A DNA stretch of 28,647 bases from Aplysia californica (GCF_000002075.1 NW_004797518.1:406823-435469); one strand, 5' to 3'; shown: positions 10,744 through 23,006, counted from the stretch's first letter. A program made the numbers and translations. The notes: generated from the letters alone by a model not told the origin.

Positions 10744-10800
<57 letters not shown>
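10740..10800. repeat. (ATC)n microsatellite
   Basis: About 19 ATC units. As at 9623 and 26320, a CAT/GAT tract adjoins what may be transposon sequence. Confidence 0.95.
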
Positions 10801-11058
10801 GGTGGATTAACATTAACATCAACTGAAAGTCACTGTCCTACTATATTTACACTCTACTGGAATGGAGCAATAAATCTTGAGAGATGCAAAGAATTAGAAG
10901 ATTTAGATCTATACTCTCAAAACAAAAATCGCCTCGCCAAATATCACTTCCGGCACTTCCGTTGTGAGGGACAGCTACGCAGATTTGTTTTGTTTCTCTG
11001 TGGAATAACCACAAAGGCCAAAGAAGGACGGGAACTTTTGTCAAATATATTTTTCTAA
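10801..11058 (+). other. Open frame of unknown origin, possible transposon remnant
   Basis: 86 codons to a stop at 11056-11058 with no repeat bias (contains CKELEDLDLYSQNK and RCEGQLRRFVLF). It has no start codon of its own after the ATC tract and matches no family I recognise. The balanced composition makes a decayed mobile element or a gene fragment possible; I cannot choose. Confidence 0.3.
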
Positions 11059-11695
11059 AATCAGGAAATGAATAAATCAAAAATTGGGCTCCGTCATGGG
11101 GGACCTATCTATCTTTTTGCAGGTACTTGCCAACTTGCAGCCCAGTAGCTGTTGTAGTTTTATAGGAACAGTGACACACATGTTTCCAGGTTGCCAAATA
11201 TATTATTCAGGGCTTGAATTAGGTGTTCAGGAGGGCAGGCAAAAATTGCCTTAGTGGGGCGTAAAAATTAGAGGGCACCGAGGCAATTTTCTAGAGCACC
11301 AAGGCAAAAAATTATAGGTGATAATTTTGTTGATTAAAGTTGGTAATAATGGATCGTGCATCACAACGTTTATATAAATAACAATACAATTTATTCTTGC
11401 TCTCAACAAAAGTATAGAGTTATCGGAAAATTTGTAAAATCATGAATGAAAACTAAGTAAATCGCTATATCTAGATGATCCGAATATTGAAAATATGTTG
11501 GCACACACAATATAGAAAAACACTGGCTTACTGTTTGTCCCTTATGGGAAAACACAAGTGATTTTAAAAAATATCACCAGTGAAGATGATTTCAGGGAAT
11601 AGTGCTGCTCTGCTGTATTATCATGACGTCTATTTGTGAGACACATTGTTTATTTTATATTTTAGTTGTTCTGTGCCTATATCAGGATGAAAATA
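11059..11695. other. Intergenic, nothing recognised
   Basis: No gene. 11210-11325 contains two GGCAAtt-rich near-repeats (GAGGGCACCGAGGCAATTTT and AGAGCACCAAGGCAAAAAAT) that may belong to a dispersed repeat. Confidence 0.5.
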
Positions 11696-11697
11696 GT

Positions 11698-11699
<2 letters not shown>

Positions 11700-11758
<59 letters not shown>

Positions 11759-11766
11759 TGTGTGTG
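11700..11766. repeat. (GT)n microsatellite
   Basis: Almost pure GT, about 33 units, followed by an AT-rich stretch. Confidence 0.95.
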
Positions 11767-11851
11767 CATAAATATATTGCATGAGAAGAAAGGAAATAGT
11801 AAGAAAGGCTTTGAAAATGGGTATTCCAATGTAATAATAATTATTACAAAA

Positions 11852-11937
11852 GTCCTTCCCACTCGGGGATCGAGCTCGGGTCTCCTGCGCGCGGCAGTGA
11901 ACAGCCTGGCTGCTACACCACAGACACCAGTCAACAC
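11852..11937 (-). mobile_element. tRNA-derived SINE head, copy 2
   Basis: On the minus strand: CTGTGGTGTAGCAGCCAGGC (A box) and GAGCTCGATCCCCGAG (B box) about 45 bases later, tRNA-like spacing. The head matches the SINEs at 5320 and 27812. No clear body follows, so it may be 3'-truncated or a tRNA pseudogene. Confidence 0.65.
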
Positions 11938-12279
11938 AATTGATAATGATTAAACCAAATAAAAGAATGGTATTATGTTATTGTGAATAAATTTGTTTTC
12001 CTAGCCTGAAGTTCTGTTTTTCCGTTTTGTTGTTGTAGGGAGAAGTATTAGTTTACCTTTTAAAAAAATCTTTTTTTAATGGGTTTTGTTTTTGCTTTTG
12101 CTTTGTTTTTGTTTTTATAATTGTGTGGGGGTGGGGGATATTTTGAAGATTATGCCCGTTTCAGACAACTACTTTTGTGTATTACCCTTTCTGACGATTT
12201 ATTTGTTCTTTAGGCTTTAGGGGGTTCTTATGCGATGAAACCAAGCCTTGGCTTGGTTATTGGGTCGTTTTCAGGAAAA

Positions 12280-12502
12280 AATGTTGTTGCAGATGTTCTA
12301 CGCTCCCGTTGACCCACTCATGATCATTTAAGAGACGGGCTGCTTCGACCCTGTCTGTGAGGGCTAACCCATGTGGAAAGGGATACAAAGTCGTAGAGGA
12401 AAGAGGGAGATACTGGACAAACTTCTCCCCAAACTCGAATCGAACTTACGTCATGTGCGAAAGACTGAGAAGCATCTAACAGCAACACCGCAGGCACCTA
12501 AC
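12280..12502 (-). mobile_element. tRNA-derived SINE, copy 3
   Basis: Minus strand from about 12500 down: CCTGCGGTGTTGCTG-like A box, canonical B box GTTCGATTC, then TGTATCCCTTTCC, GTTAGCCCTCACAGACAGG and GGTCGAAGC. The motif order equals that of copy 1. The best preserved B box of the set. Confidence 0.75.
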
Positions 12503-12736
12503 AAAATGACTTATGGAAATAGATATAACACACTTATAGGTGAAGCTTTTACAATTTATAAGTATGATAAATAGCTAGTCATAGTTAAAGAATAAGGCAT
12601 CAATAGAAAATCTGCAGATTTGACCCTAGTGTAGATTTTTGGCCAGTATCTCCATTTGTGGATTGCGATAAGTTCGCCTGTTTGTTTCTAGCACAACTGT
12701 TGTTTACTTGACATAATGCTGTGATGTCTTCTTAAC
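12503..12736. other. Intergenic, nothing recognised
   Basis: No gene or repeat seen. Confidence 0.5.
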
Positions 12737-12846
12737 GACATCTTTGTGCTTGTGTGCTTGTTTGTTTGTTCGTTTGTTTGTTCGTTCGGTCGTTTGTTTG
12801 TTTGTTTGTTTGTTTGTTTGTTTGCTTTCTTGCCTGCTTGCTTGTT
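12737..12846. repeat. (TTTG)n microsatellite
   Basis: TTTG units with TTCG, TGCC and TGCT variants at the ends. Confidence 0.95.
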
Positions 12847-13514
12847 ATTTTGAGTAAAGAGAAAATATCAACACGTTGAGGGTCATTCAATTCTGAGAGA
12901 AAGACTAAAGATAGACTAAAAAACAACAGTGAAAAAAAGAGTAGGAACTAGAGTGGCGCCATACAATACCTTTATTTCTGAAAAGCTGTGTCATCACGAG
13001 ACAAAAAGAGTAGATCAAAACAGCAAGAGCAATATAGTTTGTATTGACGAAGCAATGCTTACTAGAGTAGAAAAGTGATAAACTTAAATGTCTCATGATA
13101 AGTATAAGGGGATGGGCTATACCTGAGGGTCATCTCACTTATTTGTTGATCAACTTTTACAAATTTTCAGACATATAACAAGCATACAGAGAAATCTTTA
13201 AATCTGTAATCAACCTTTAGAAGAAAGTTCCGTTGCCCCTAAAGACGGTCGCCCTATTGGATTTTGTTGACATGTCTTATACAGTTAATATTTCACTTAT
13301 ATTCAATGGAAATAGGTTTTTACCTTGATGCATGTTAGCAAACAATAGTTCTGCAGTACAGTCTGTTGAATATTTCCTAAACGAATTAGAAATAAGGCTT
13401 TATGGGGTTCTTATTAGATGAAACAGCTGTAAGAGAGGCTGAAGAAGCCAAAAATGCATACATCTCAAAATCCATAATTTTGATCCTAATAGGTACTTCA
13501 AGGTGTGTTTTGGT
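12847..13514. other. Intergenic, nothing recognised
   Basis: AT-rich, no gene. A short phrase near 13399 (GGCTTTATGGGGTTCTTATTAGATGAAAC) resembles 12213-12242 (GGCTTTAGGGGGTTCTTATGCGATGAAAC), an apparent short dispersed repeat about 1.2 kb apart. Confidence 0.5.
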
Positions 13515-13755
13515 AAGTGTTTTACGGCGCTCGCAACTGCATAAGGTCATATGAGCGTGCGGGACACACCTAATATTTTCAGTTGGTAGGACATTTTTTA
13601 TTTTACCCGGTTGGCGGCTGAGACCTACTCTTGTCGATTTTAGACCATCAAGGGAAATTAAACGTGCGTAACTTGCACACGGGCCCTACGAGATTCTTCA
13701 CCCTTGTCCAAGAAGGCTGGTAGGTGTTGATTTTTCCCACCAGAAGATCAGGGGT
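13515..13755 (+). repeat. Dispersed repeat with ACGGCGCTCGCAACTGC core, cut by gap
   Basis: Begins near GTTTTACGGCGCTCGCAA (13520), runs through AAGGTCATATGAGCG, and continues as GC-rich sequence into the assembly gap. Shorter copies are at 10300 and 25990. Family unknown to me; its coding potential cannot be judged because of the gap. Confidence 0.6.
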
Positions 13756-14395
13756 NNNNNNNNNNNNNNNNNNNNNNNNNNNNNNNNNNNNNNNNNNNNN
13801 NNNNNNNNNNNNNNNNNNNNNNNNNNNNNNNNNNNNNNNNNNNNNNNNNNNNNNNNNNNNNNNNNNNNNNNNNNNNNNNNNNNNNNNNNNNNNNNNNNNN
13901 NNNNNNNNNNNNNNNNNNNNNNNNNNNNNNNNNNNNNNNNNNNNNNNNNNNNNNNNNNNNNNNNNNNNNNNNNNNNNNNNNNNNNNNNNNNNNNNNNNNN
14001 NNNNNNNNNNNNNNNNNNNNNNNNNNNNNNNNNNNNNNNNNNNNNNNNNNNNNNNNNNNNNNNNNNNNNNNNNNNNNNNNNNNNNNNNNNNNNNNNNNNN
14101 NNNNNNNNNNNNNNNNNNNNNNNNNNNNNNNNNNNNNNNNNNNNNNNNNNNNNNNNNNNNNNNNNNNNNNNNNNNNNNNNNNNNNNNNNNNNNNNNNNNN
14201 NNNNNNNNNNNNNNNNNNNNNNNNNNNNNNNNNNNNNNNNNNNNNNNNNNNNNNNNNNNNNNNNNNNNNNNNNNNNNNNNNNNNNNNNNNNNNNNNNNNN
14301 NNNNNNNNNNNNNNNNNNNNNNNNNNNNNNNNNNNNNNNNNNNNNNNNNNNNNNNNNNNNNNNNNNNNNNNNNNNNNNNNNNNNNNNNNNNNNNN
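13756..14395. other. Assembly gap (640 N)
   Basis: Run of N. It is bounded on the right by a (TC)n tract, a common cause of assembly breaks; the printed length may be an estimate. Confidence 0.99.

Positions 14396-14430
<35 letters not shown>
14396..14430. repeat. (TC)n microsatellite at gap edge
   Basis: Pure TC from the gap to 14429; true length unknown. Confidence 0.95.
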
Positions 14431-14431
<1 letters not shown>

Positions 14432-15523
14432 TTTCCTTTCCGTTTCAGTCTTGGCTTCCCCATTTAAGTCCAGGCTCCACAAGTCTTTCTTTTTCTAATA
14501 AACTCTAGCTTTGTAAATCATTTGGTTTCCTGACCAGTCTGAATATTACACGTTGTTTGCCTTACCCCCAATCACTTTTTTTTCTCTTCCAAAACACCAA
14601 CATTTCTCCTTCTCAAATGTTCCTGAAATGTTGAGTGTGTTGTAAGTTATTTCCACATTGGTGGCATACCGTTGAAATGCTCGAACCCCAGAAAGCAAAT
14701 TTTCAGTAGAGAAACAAATCTGTTTATTTCATTTTAAAATTGTTCTCCCACTTCAAAACTGGGACTAAAAGAAAGACATCAGTAAGTAGGAGACATAAAT
14801 TGATATACGTCACCTACTCATGATGACATTTTAAAATAAAAAATGTGGCTAGGCCCATTTTGAACTTCTTTAAAGAAATTAGTTTCTCAGTTCGCAGTTT
14901 ACTTTTGTTTTGCGTCTCATTTTACCAGCATCCCATGGAGACACGCGCATGCACTTACATTAACTTACCTACGCTAGCTTTCAGGAGCAAACAATTAAAA
15001 ATAGTGTTACCGGTATCAAATTTGTTGACCTCAAAATTGCACAATATAAGTTTTTAAAATGTTTCGTTTTAACGGCTATGCAAATCTAAAAGGCACACTA
15101 GTCCAGTGGCTTGTGCTTTTTAAAAAATACATAAGTTCGAATATTTTGGACTTAGGGCTTATTATGCTGTTACATTTACGTGCTTTTTTCCAAATCTAGA
15201 GATCGAATTTCGATAAATATTTCTAGCGCACAAGCAACCGAGACAGCAGACTAAAAAACTATAATATCAACTTTTCTCCAAATGTATGGGTCAGAACAAC
15301 GATTTCACAGCCTGCTGACGACGTAGGCCTACTATTTACTTTGTCGTCGTAAAAGGACAAACATTGCCACTCTATGTTCCATGAACAACTAAAAACTTCT
15401 TGGGTAAGTAGAAATGGGCATAATGAAAGAGTTAGAGAAAATTGATAAGCATGGTTTACGGGGAAAATGCAAATGGGTGGGGCGTGTGGTGGGTTGCTGG
15501 ACAACATCTCACGTCTGTGGGTC
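14431..15523. other. Downstream flank of gene B
   Basis: No gene or clear repeat. On the minus strand this is the 3' flank of gene B. The first AATAAA I see on that strand is at 14728-14723, about 800 bases after the stop, so the 3'UTR may cover much of this stretch. It does not resemble the 3' flank of gene A, which is occupied by a LINE. Confidence 0.5.
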
Positions 15524-15625
15524 TTAGAAGAAAGCTGAACAGTTGACAGTCGGACAGCTGGCTTGTGGACTTCCCACCTGGAATTGTATGACCACCACAA
15601 TGTACGTGACTGTGGTGCCTCCAAT
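15524..15625 (-). CDS. Gene B coding exon 4 (TYhhhhhQF signature and C-terminus)
   Basis: 33 codons plus TAA (15526-15524), preceded by CTTCTCGTCACCAG. IGGTTVTYIVVVIQFQ, then the same cysteine-containing tail as gene A. Similarity to the other gene ends at the stop codon. Confidence 0.92.
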   Translation of the reverse strand: MGGTTVTYIVVVIQFQVGSPQASCPTVNCSAFF

Positions 15626-18600
15626 CTGGTGACGAGAAGAAAATCAGTGATGATGATGGTGATGATGATGATGATGAGGATGATGATGATGCTAAATACA
15701 ACAGTAATAGCAACAATGATAATATCAATGTTACGACTTTAATAATAATAACAATAATTTAAAATTAACAATAATAACAACAATAGTAACAATGATAAGG
15801 TGAAGAAGAAGAAGAAGAAGAAGAAGAAGAAGAAGAAGAAGAAGAAGAAGAAGAGGAAGAGGAAGAGGAAGAGGAAGAGGAAGAAGAAGAAGAAGAAGAA
15901 GAAGAAGAAGAAGAAGAAGAAAAACCAAAATTACAATGTGTGGGGAGCTGACCAAACTGTAGAACACATCCTCCAGCAGTGCAGGACGCACAGAGTCATG
16001 TGGCATGAAACGTTGCCTGCCCCATTGTAGGGGGTGCCCATTGGGGGAATCGAATCGGTTTGGTTTGCTAGAAGGATTGAGGTTGCAGAGACGCTAGAGT
16101 GTACAAACCGATCGCGCCCCATTTGTCACCTCAAAACAAACGTGGTTTTTTTTTCTTCAGGCGACGAGTCGGGCGATCATCCCGACCCGGCCCGATCCCA
16201 TCCGCAATGGGCACCCTGTATTACGCTACTGGAGACGCTGTGCATACCAGTAGGTGAACTAAGCAGGGCGGTCCTGTTTATCTACCCAAAACTGAATTCA
16301 CTCTAATCAGTAAAAAAAAAAACGAAAACAGAACGTGACTGCCTATCAGACGAGGGAAAAGTTTATGCTCTACGAAGATCAGATGGTTTTCTGTGCAAAA
16401 TCAAATGTGAGGCAGTGTGGTGGAATCAGGCTCTCGTCAATTTTTGGGCATGTAGAGTTATTGGTATCAACTTAAAGCTTGGTCACTTGTCTTTTTTTTT
16501 TGGATGAAACAAATATCCATTTATCTTGAACACAAGTCGAGATATTTGCAAAAGAATGAGGTGGGGGACACCTGTTTTCAGAGGTAAAATTATTGAGAAA
16601 ATGACAGCCAAAGATTAGTTATTTTCTTAGCTGAAGAGTCCGTTGTTACTGAAAATTTACATTTTGTGTGCCTTTAATCAACGTTTTTTTCCCAGAATAA
16701 TTCACACATAAATGAGTTCTTTAATGGACAGGAAAGGTCTTGAGCCAAAAAAACAAACATTTGATAAAAATTCACAAACCTGCGGAAAAATGTCAGTTTC
16801 TTCACGTTGATTATTTGACGAGAGCCTGATTCCACAACGCTGCCTGACAAATGCTTTGAGGAATGGAGATTTTAGAGCCAGTTACTTCTGGGTTCTCATA
16901 TGGGTACTAGAAGAAAATAATCATTTTGAGGGTGGTCATTTTTATAAACAACTGAAAGTTACCATTTTGTACAATTCTCTCTGAGAATGGTTATTGTGTT
17001 TATTCAAAAGCACAGGTCCAAAAATAACTTTCAAAATGTACTTCAAAAATCAATCAAACACTCAGAATAAAAAGATATTGTAAACTCACCAAAAGTAAGG
17101 TTGACCAGTCAACCACGAACATGCCATAGACACTGAACCCCATGGGTCGAGAGTTGAACATGTTGCTGAACAGTGTGGCCTAGCATGTGGAGGAAGAAAA
17201 CAAGAGCTCTCAGTTAGTCTCTCAAGGGGATGCAAAGATGATAATGTTAATAACTGGAGTCTTAAAATGTGCTTTTAAGAAGTAAAAATATTCAGTCAGT
17301 TATTTAATTACCAATATTAATGTTGAAACCTCAACAGTCTTTCCTGTGGGAGAATAGATAAAAAGAAGTGAATGAGAGGTGTGGAATGGCATTTAACGAA
17401 AATATAATTGTGGATTACAAGGGATTTCGGGTCTCAAAATGTTCACAGTAAGCTATAAATATTACATTTGAAATTCAATCAAGTTAATATTTCGGTACTG
17501 CCCCACAATTGTTCATTTGAATAAAGAGAAGCAAGTCGACACAATGACGGTGATTAAGTCAACAGAAAAAGTAAGACAGACAGACAGGAACAGCAGAAAG
17601 AAAGAACAGAAGTAGAAGTAAAACCTGCCAGTGGCAGTATCCAATCAGCCACATGACCCACAAGAAACTGCACATGCCACTTTGAAGAAAGAATGCGTTA
17701 ACTTAAGCTCAAACATTGTTAAGCGTACTATTTACGACGTCAAGAACATTCTAACTCTTTCCTACTAGAATATGACAAACTTTTAACAGGATTTTCCTTT
17801 TGCCCAGCTTGTATGAGAAACGTATTTGTCCTTAGGAGCTGTGGGATGTTCTCTTATTAAAGCATTAAAATGACAACATTGATTATTTTACCACTGCTCG
17901 ATAAAAGCTTCGAATAGGCCTATGGACTTTGACTCCAAAGTACTACCTCAGTGAGACCAAACGAATGTAAAATAAAGCGTACAAATTCAGCCAACACCAG
18001 AAAAAGGAACAATGTAATTTAGCGAAATACATGTAATTCAAAATGAAAGTGTAACGACCGACCAACCAATTTAGTAAAGATATTGAGATGACAAAGAAGC
18101 AACGATGTTTGCAGCTCTTTAGAATACATTTAGACTTTGATGCAGTTTATTTGTGCAAAGAAACCTCTAAAATGCTTCCACCCATTGTAAAACAAAATAG
18201 TGTGTTGAGTGCTACAACTAGGCGTGAACAAAACCGAAAAAAGTTTAACTCAAACTAAAAATGTAACGACCGACCAACCAAATTTCTAAAAATATTGAGA
18301 TGACCAAAAACAAAGATGTTTACAGCTTTTTAGAAGATATCTAGTATTTGATGCCGTGTATTTGCGCAAAGAAGCCTTTTTAAAATGCTATTACCTATGG
18401 CAAAACAAAAAAATGTGTTGTGTGCTACAACTCGGCGTGAACAAAACTTAGATGAATTTAATGCAAAATAAAAGTGTCAAGACCAACAACACAAAATAAA
18501 AACCAAATAAATTACTAAAAACATTGACATGACAAAGAAATAAAGATGTTTAGAACTTTTTAGAAGACACCTAGGCTTTAATACAGTTTATTTGTGCAAA

Positions 18601-20903
18601 AAAACCCTGTAAAATTTAACACCCATGGCAAAACAAAATGGTGTCTTGGGTGCTACAACTAGGCTTGCACAAAAACTAAAAGAGTATAATTCAAAGTGAA
18701 AGTGTAACGACCGACCAACCAAATTAGTAAAGATATTGAGATGATAAAGAAGCAACGATGTTTACAGCTCTTTAGAAGACATGTAGGCCTCGATAGAGTT
18801 TAGTTGTGCAAAGAAACCTCTAAAATGCTTACACCCATGGTAAAACAACATAGTGTATTGAGTGCAACGACTTGGCGTGAACAAAACCTGAAAGAGTAAC
18901 TCAAACTAAAATAGTAACGACCGACAAACTAAATTTCCAAAAGTACTGAGAAGACAAAGAAACAAAGACATTTACAATCGTATGAGCACATTATGTAGGT
19001 TTTAGTATAGTTAATTTGTGCAGAAAAGCTCACTAAAATGCTAACACATTTGGTTAATTATAACAGTGTTTTGGATGCCATAAATAAGAGTGCCCGAAAG
19101 TCAAAAGATTATAACTCAAACTAAATTTGTAACAACCGACCCAGCAAATTTTTATAATGGTTTAAAGCAAACAGAAAAAAGAAGTTTTCAGCTTTTAAGA
19201 ACACAAGTAGGCTCTAAATCAATTTATTTGTGCAAAGAAGCATCTAAAAAGCTAACGCCTATGGTAAAACAAAATTGTGTCTTGGGTGCTACAACTAGGT
19301 TTGTACAAAAACTAAAAGTGTATAACTCAAACTAAAAGTGTAACGACCGACCAAATAAATTATTTAATTATTGAGATGACAAAAAGCAAAGATGTTTTCA
19401 GCTTTTTAGAAGATATCTGTGTTTGATGCAGTTTATTTGTGCAAAGAAGCCTTTAAAATGTTATTACCTGTGACAAAACAAAATAGTGTGTTGGGTGCTA
19501 CAACTCGGCGTGAACAAAACTTAGATTAATTTAATACAATATAACAGTGTCCAGACCACCAACACAAAATAATAACCAAACAAATCACTAAAAACATTGA
19601 CATGACAAAGAAATAAAGATGTTTAGAGATGCTTTAATACAGTTTATTTGTGCAAAGAAACCTGTAAAATGATAACACCCATGGTAAAGCAAAATAGTGT
19701 GTTTGGTGCTATTACTACACTGGTGCTATTACTACACGGGTGGTTCAAAAAGTTTTGCCTCCAAGTTCACAATTTCGTTATAACTGATGCTACATACAAA
19801 CGTTATGCACCACATGAAAGCTTAGGATGTCTGTTACAGGTAGGTAGGGAGAAAGACTGGTTTACTCAATATTTTTGAAACTGATAAAAGGTTGGGTGGT
19901 GCGCGAACTTACCTTTTGTAGCATGCGAGTCGAAAAGTTGCTCCAGTCTGACTTGTAAAGAACATCGCAAACAGCGTGTACCTGTGAGAAATAATTAAGT
20001 ATAACCCTGCCTTGTTACTTGCTATAACTTATAACCCTCTGTGTATCCTTTTATTTTTAGTTTCAAATCACCAGTAATGACTTAAACAAACGTTTTTATT
20101 TGTCTTAAAGATTGGTCCCGTGTTGTATATAACATAGGCCACGCTAACTTGAATATAAACGTGATCCGAGAGACTACCAGCTCGTTTATACAGCCAGCCT
20201 TACTTTGAACTATAAAAAAAACGCCAATACTTACACAATGCGCTTATGCATTGCTTTCACATTTCGAGATGATGGTGTTTTTTTTGGTCATTCATCTTTC
20301 AAAACATGCCGTAACCTGGTCTGGGAGGCTCTTAAATAAAGCCCTTGTGTTTGCCAACCCTAAAATGTTGTAAATGATATGTGGGTCTGTCCTAAGCATT
20401 TTGAAGAGGTTATTTGTATTAATTCAAATTTGCACGTCACACTGCATATCACAAAATTGTAATCTCATTTATTACACAGCGTGTAACTGAAAGCTTAAAA
20501 GCCAATGCAGCTGACGTATTAAACAAAACCCTCGCTGCCTGTTTTGAGCCTTGGAAAATACAACATTCAAGATTAGAACATTGAAGTCACAGACTTATAA
20601 TGAACTTACTATGAACTAAGAAAAATAAATTGGTGTTCTGAGAAACACATTATAATTGCTCCGCAGATGAACGGGCGTTTTTTCAGTAACGAATTTGGTT
20701 TTATGTTTCAACGGAACTTAACATAATTAATAAGCAGATTGTCATGGAAACTTCGCCATCTTGAAATTATTGTTTTAAATAATACAGAAGGAAGGCAAGA
20801 CAGATGAAAGTACTAGAAATACAAAAGACTTCATATTTTTTAAACAAAAATGTTAATGAAACGCCATAAAAGTAATTAAAATCATTATTAGAAGCAAATA
20901 GAC

Positions 20904-20968
<65 letters not shown>

Positions 20969-20976
20969 CTATATAT

Positions 20977-21035
<59 letters not shown>

Positions 21036-22893
21036 TAACATTTATGATCAATTTTAAACTGGGAAAGGCAAAGGTCTCACCATTCATATTTCAAATTATA
21101 TTTGTAAATGAAAGATCCAAGGCTGAAACTATGGTAAAATATGGTCTCCCAAAATCAAATAAAACAAGTAATAAGAGACTCCATTTTTTAAAAGTGATGA
21201 AAGAGAGAGGGAAATCAAGGTCAGAAGGAGAAAATACAAAGCTTTAATAAAGTAAGTAAAAGAATGTTGTGAGGCAAGAGAAACGGGGTTTAATGAATAA
21301 TGCCAATGAATAGTGATAGGTGTAAAGAGATATAGCAAATCAAAACGTAAAATGAGTGCGAAGTACGGATAAAAAAGTAAAATTATTATATAATCTCTTA
21401 ATAGAAAAGAAAAGATGTTTAAACTAGATGGTCAAAATATATCAAAAGACCTATTTTAATATTTCTGATAGAGAAGAAAACCAATTGTAATAAAAAGCCG
21501 TAATATATTAATACAAATATTGAAAGAATATGAAATCAGACCCAGCCACAATTCCAGACAGTAATATCTAAATTGTGCGTGTTTATGACACGATAAAAAT
21601 AAGGACTGTAGTACATACAGAGACATGCTGATACAAAGCCACTCAGTGAAGATAATGTGCCACTCTCATAGCACAAACCGGAGCAAAGGTCAGGAGTGCA
21701 CCGATGCTATCATTACTCTACTTTTTGCGAAGTAAGAGGGTGATGGGTTACAGCCAAGACCCCCATCAAGTATTCGTCAACCAGAAAAGTACCAAGAAGA
21801 AGCTAGTCACAAATGAATGAAAATGCCTTAGAAGAGCAGTAAATAAATCCAGGAGAGACGGATATGACCGGGAACAAGGTCATAGGGAACATGGTAAAAA
21901 ATGTTACTTTTACAACGCATCGCACAACAGAAGATCAAGTGGTTTGGCCACCTCACGAGAATGCCTCTTGGACGACCAGTGTTTCGACTAAACAAGATCA
22001 GATGCTCGTGCTGGAGAACAAAAGGAAAACAAAAGACGATCCTGGAGCGACTTTGTGATAGTCATCATCCAAACATGCAACATCGTTTCTCCTCCAGGCC
22101 ACTCGCCAGGTAACCGTGGAAGAGAAATACAAATATATTTTAAGTAAGAATACACTAGACGCAACAAAAATTAGGTTCCTTAAGACATTGTTGAGAATTT
22201 TGTGAACGAAAAAGAAATCAAAATAAGGCAGTACTGAAAGGAGTCATTGTAAGACTTCACAGATAAAAATAATTAGGAAGACACAAATGTGGTTTCCTGG
22301 GCATTTGAATCGACATAACACCTAAAACATCTTGCCCTCACTGAAAAAAAGAGAAGACAATACTGATAGTAACTGAATTGGCCGGGTCAGTAAACGATTT
22401 TGCTTTAGATTATCAGAGCAGAAAAATGAATAGCCAATCATATTATTAAATGATGCCTGTTTCAGATTCGAAGGAGAAGACAGTCGAATACCGCCTACAA
22501 TTTAAAAGCAATAATCACCCAGTGTTTGATTCTGGCGATTTAAAACCTAAGAAATATAATATTAAATTAAACACAGAGGCGTTAATTTATTTTTCAATCG
22601 TGGAACTCCTTTTAGGAGAAATGTACAGAGGTGCATTTTATTCTCTATTCATCCATCTAAGATGAATGAGTATAAGCGATGTTGCTGTGTTCTGAAACAT
22701 GAAAACAAAGATCCTTGAAAAGCAAGTAAATGGGAACTGCCAATTTGGGATACACATTCTACAAAAAAACGTTGATGTTGTAGAAAATGTAATATACGAA
22801 TAGACTAAAGAAAAAAAGTACATATCCAATCTCCGAAACCTGTTTTTCTGATCAATCAGTATCACCCCCTCCACACACACACACACACACACA

Positions 22894-22954
<61 letters not shown>

Positions 22955-22967
22955 ACACACACACACA

Positions 22968-23006
<39 letters not shown>

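Noticed and set aside
11852-11937. Functional tRNA gene on the minus strand
   Set aside because: A and B boxes are present, but I could not pair a full acceptor stem, and the head matches the SINE family.
13648-14482. Long frames across the centre
   Set aside because: They span the N gap and consist mostly of unknown residues.
15800-16030. Lys/Arg-rich ORF
   Set aside because: Translated GAA/GGAAGA microsatellite running into a LINE remnant.
5965-16210. GGATCGGGT-like phrases at about 5971, 8902 and (reverse) 16190
   Set aside because: Only about 15 bases are shared and the flanks do not align; too short to call a repeat.
17985-19740. Regularly spaced repeats resembling a CRISPR array
   Set aside because: Monomers are about 212 bases and similar over their whole length; there are no unique spacers, and the genome is eukaryotic.
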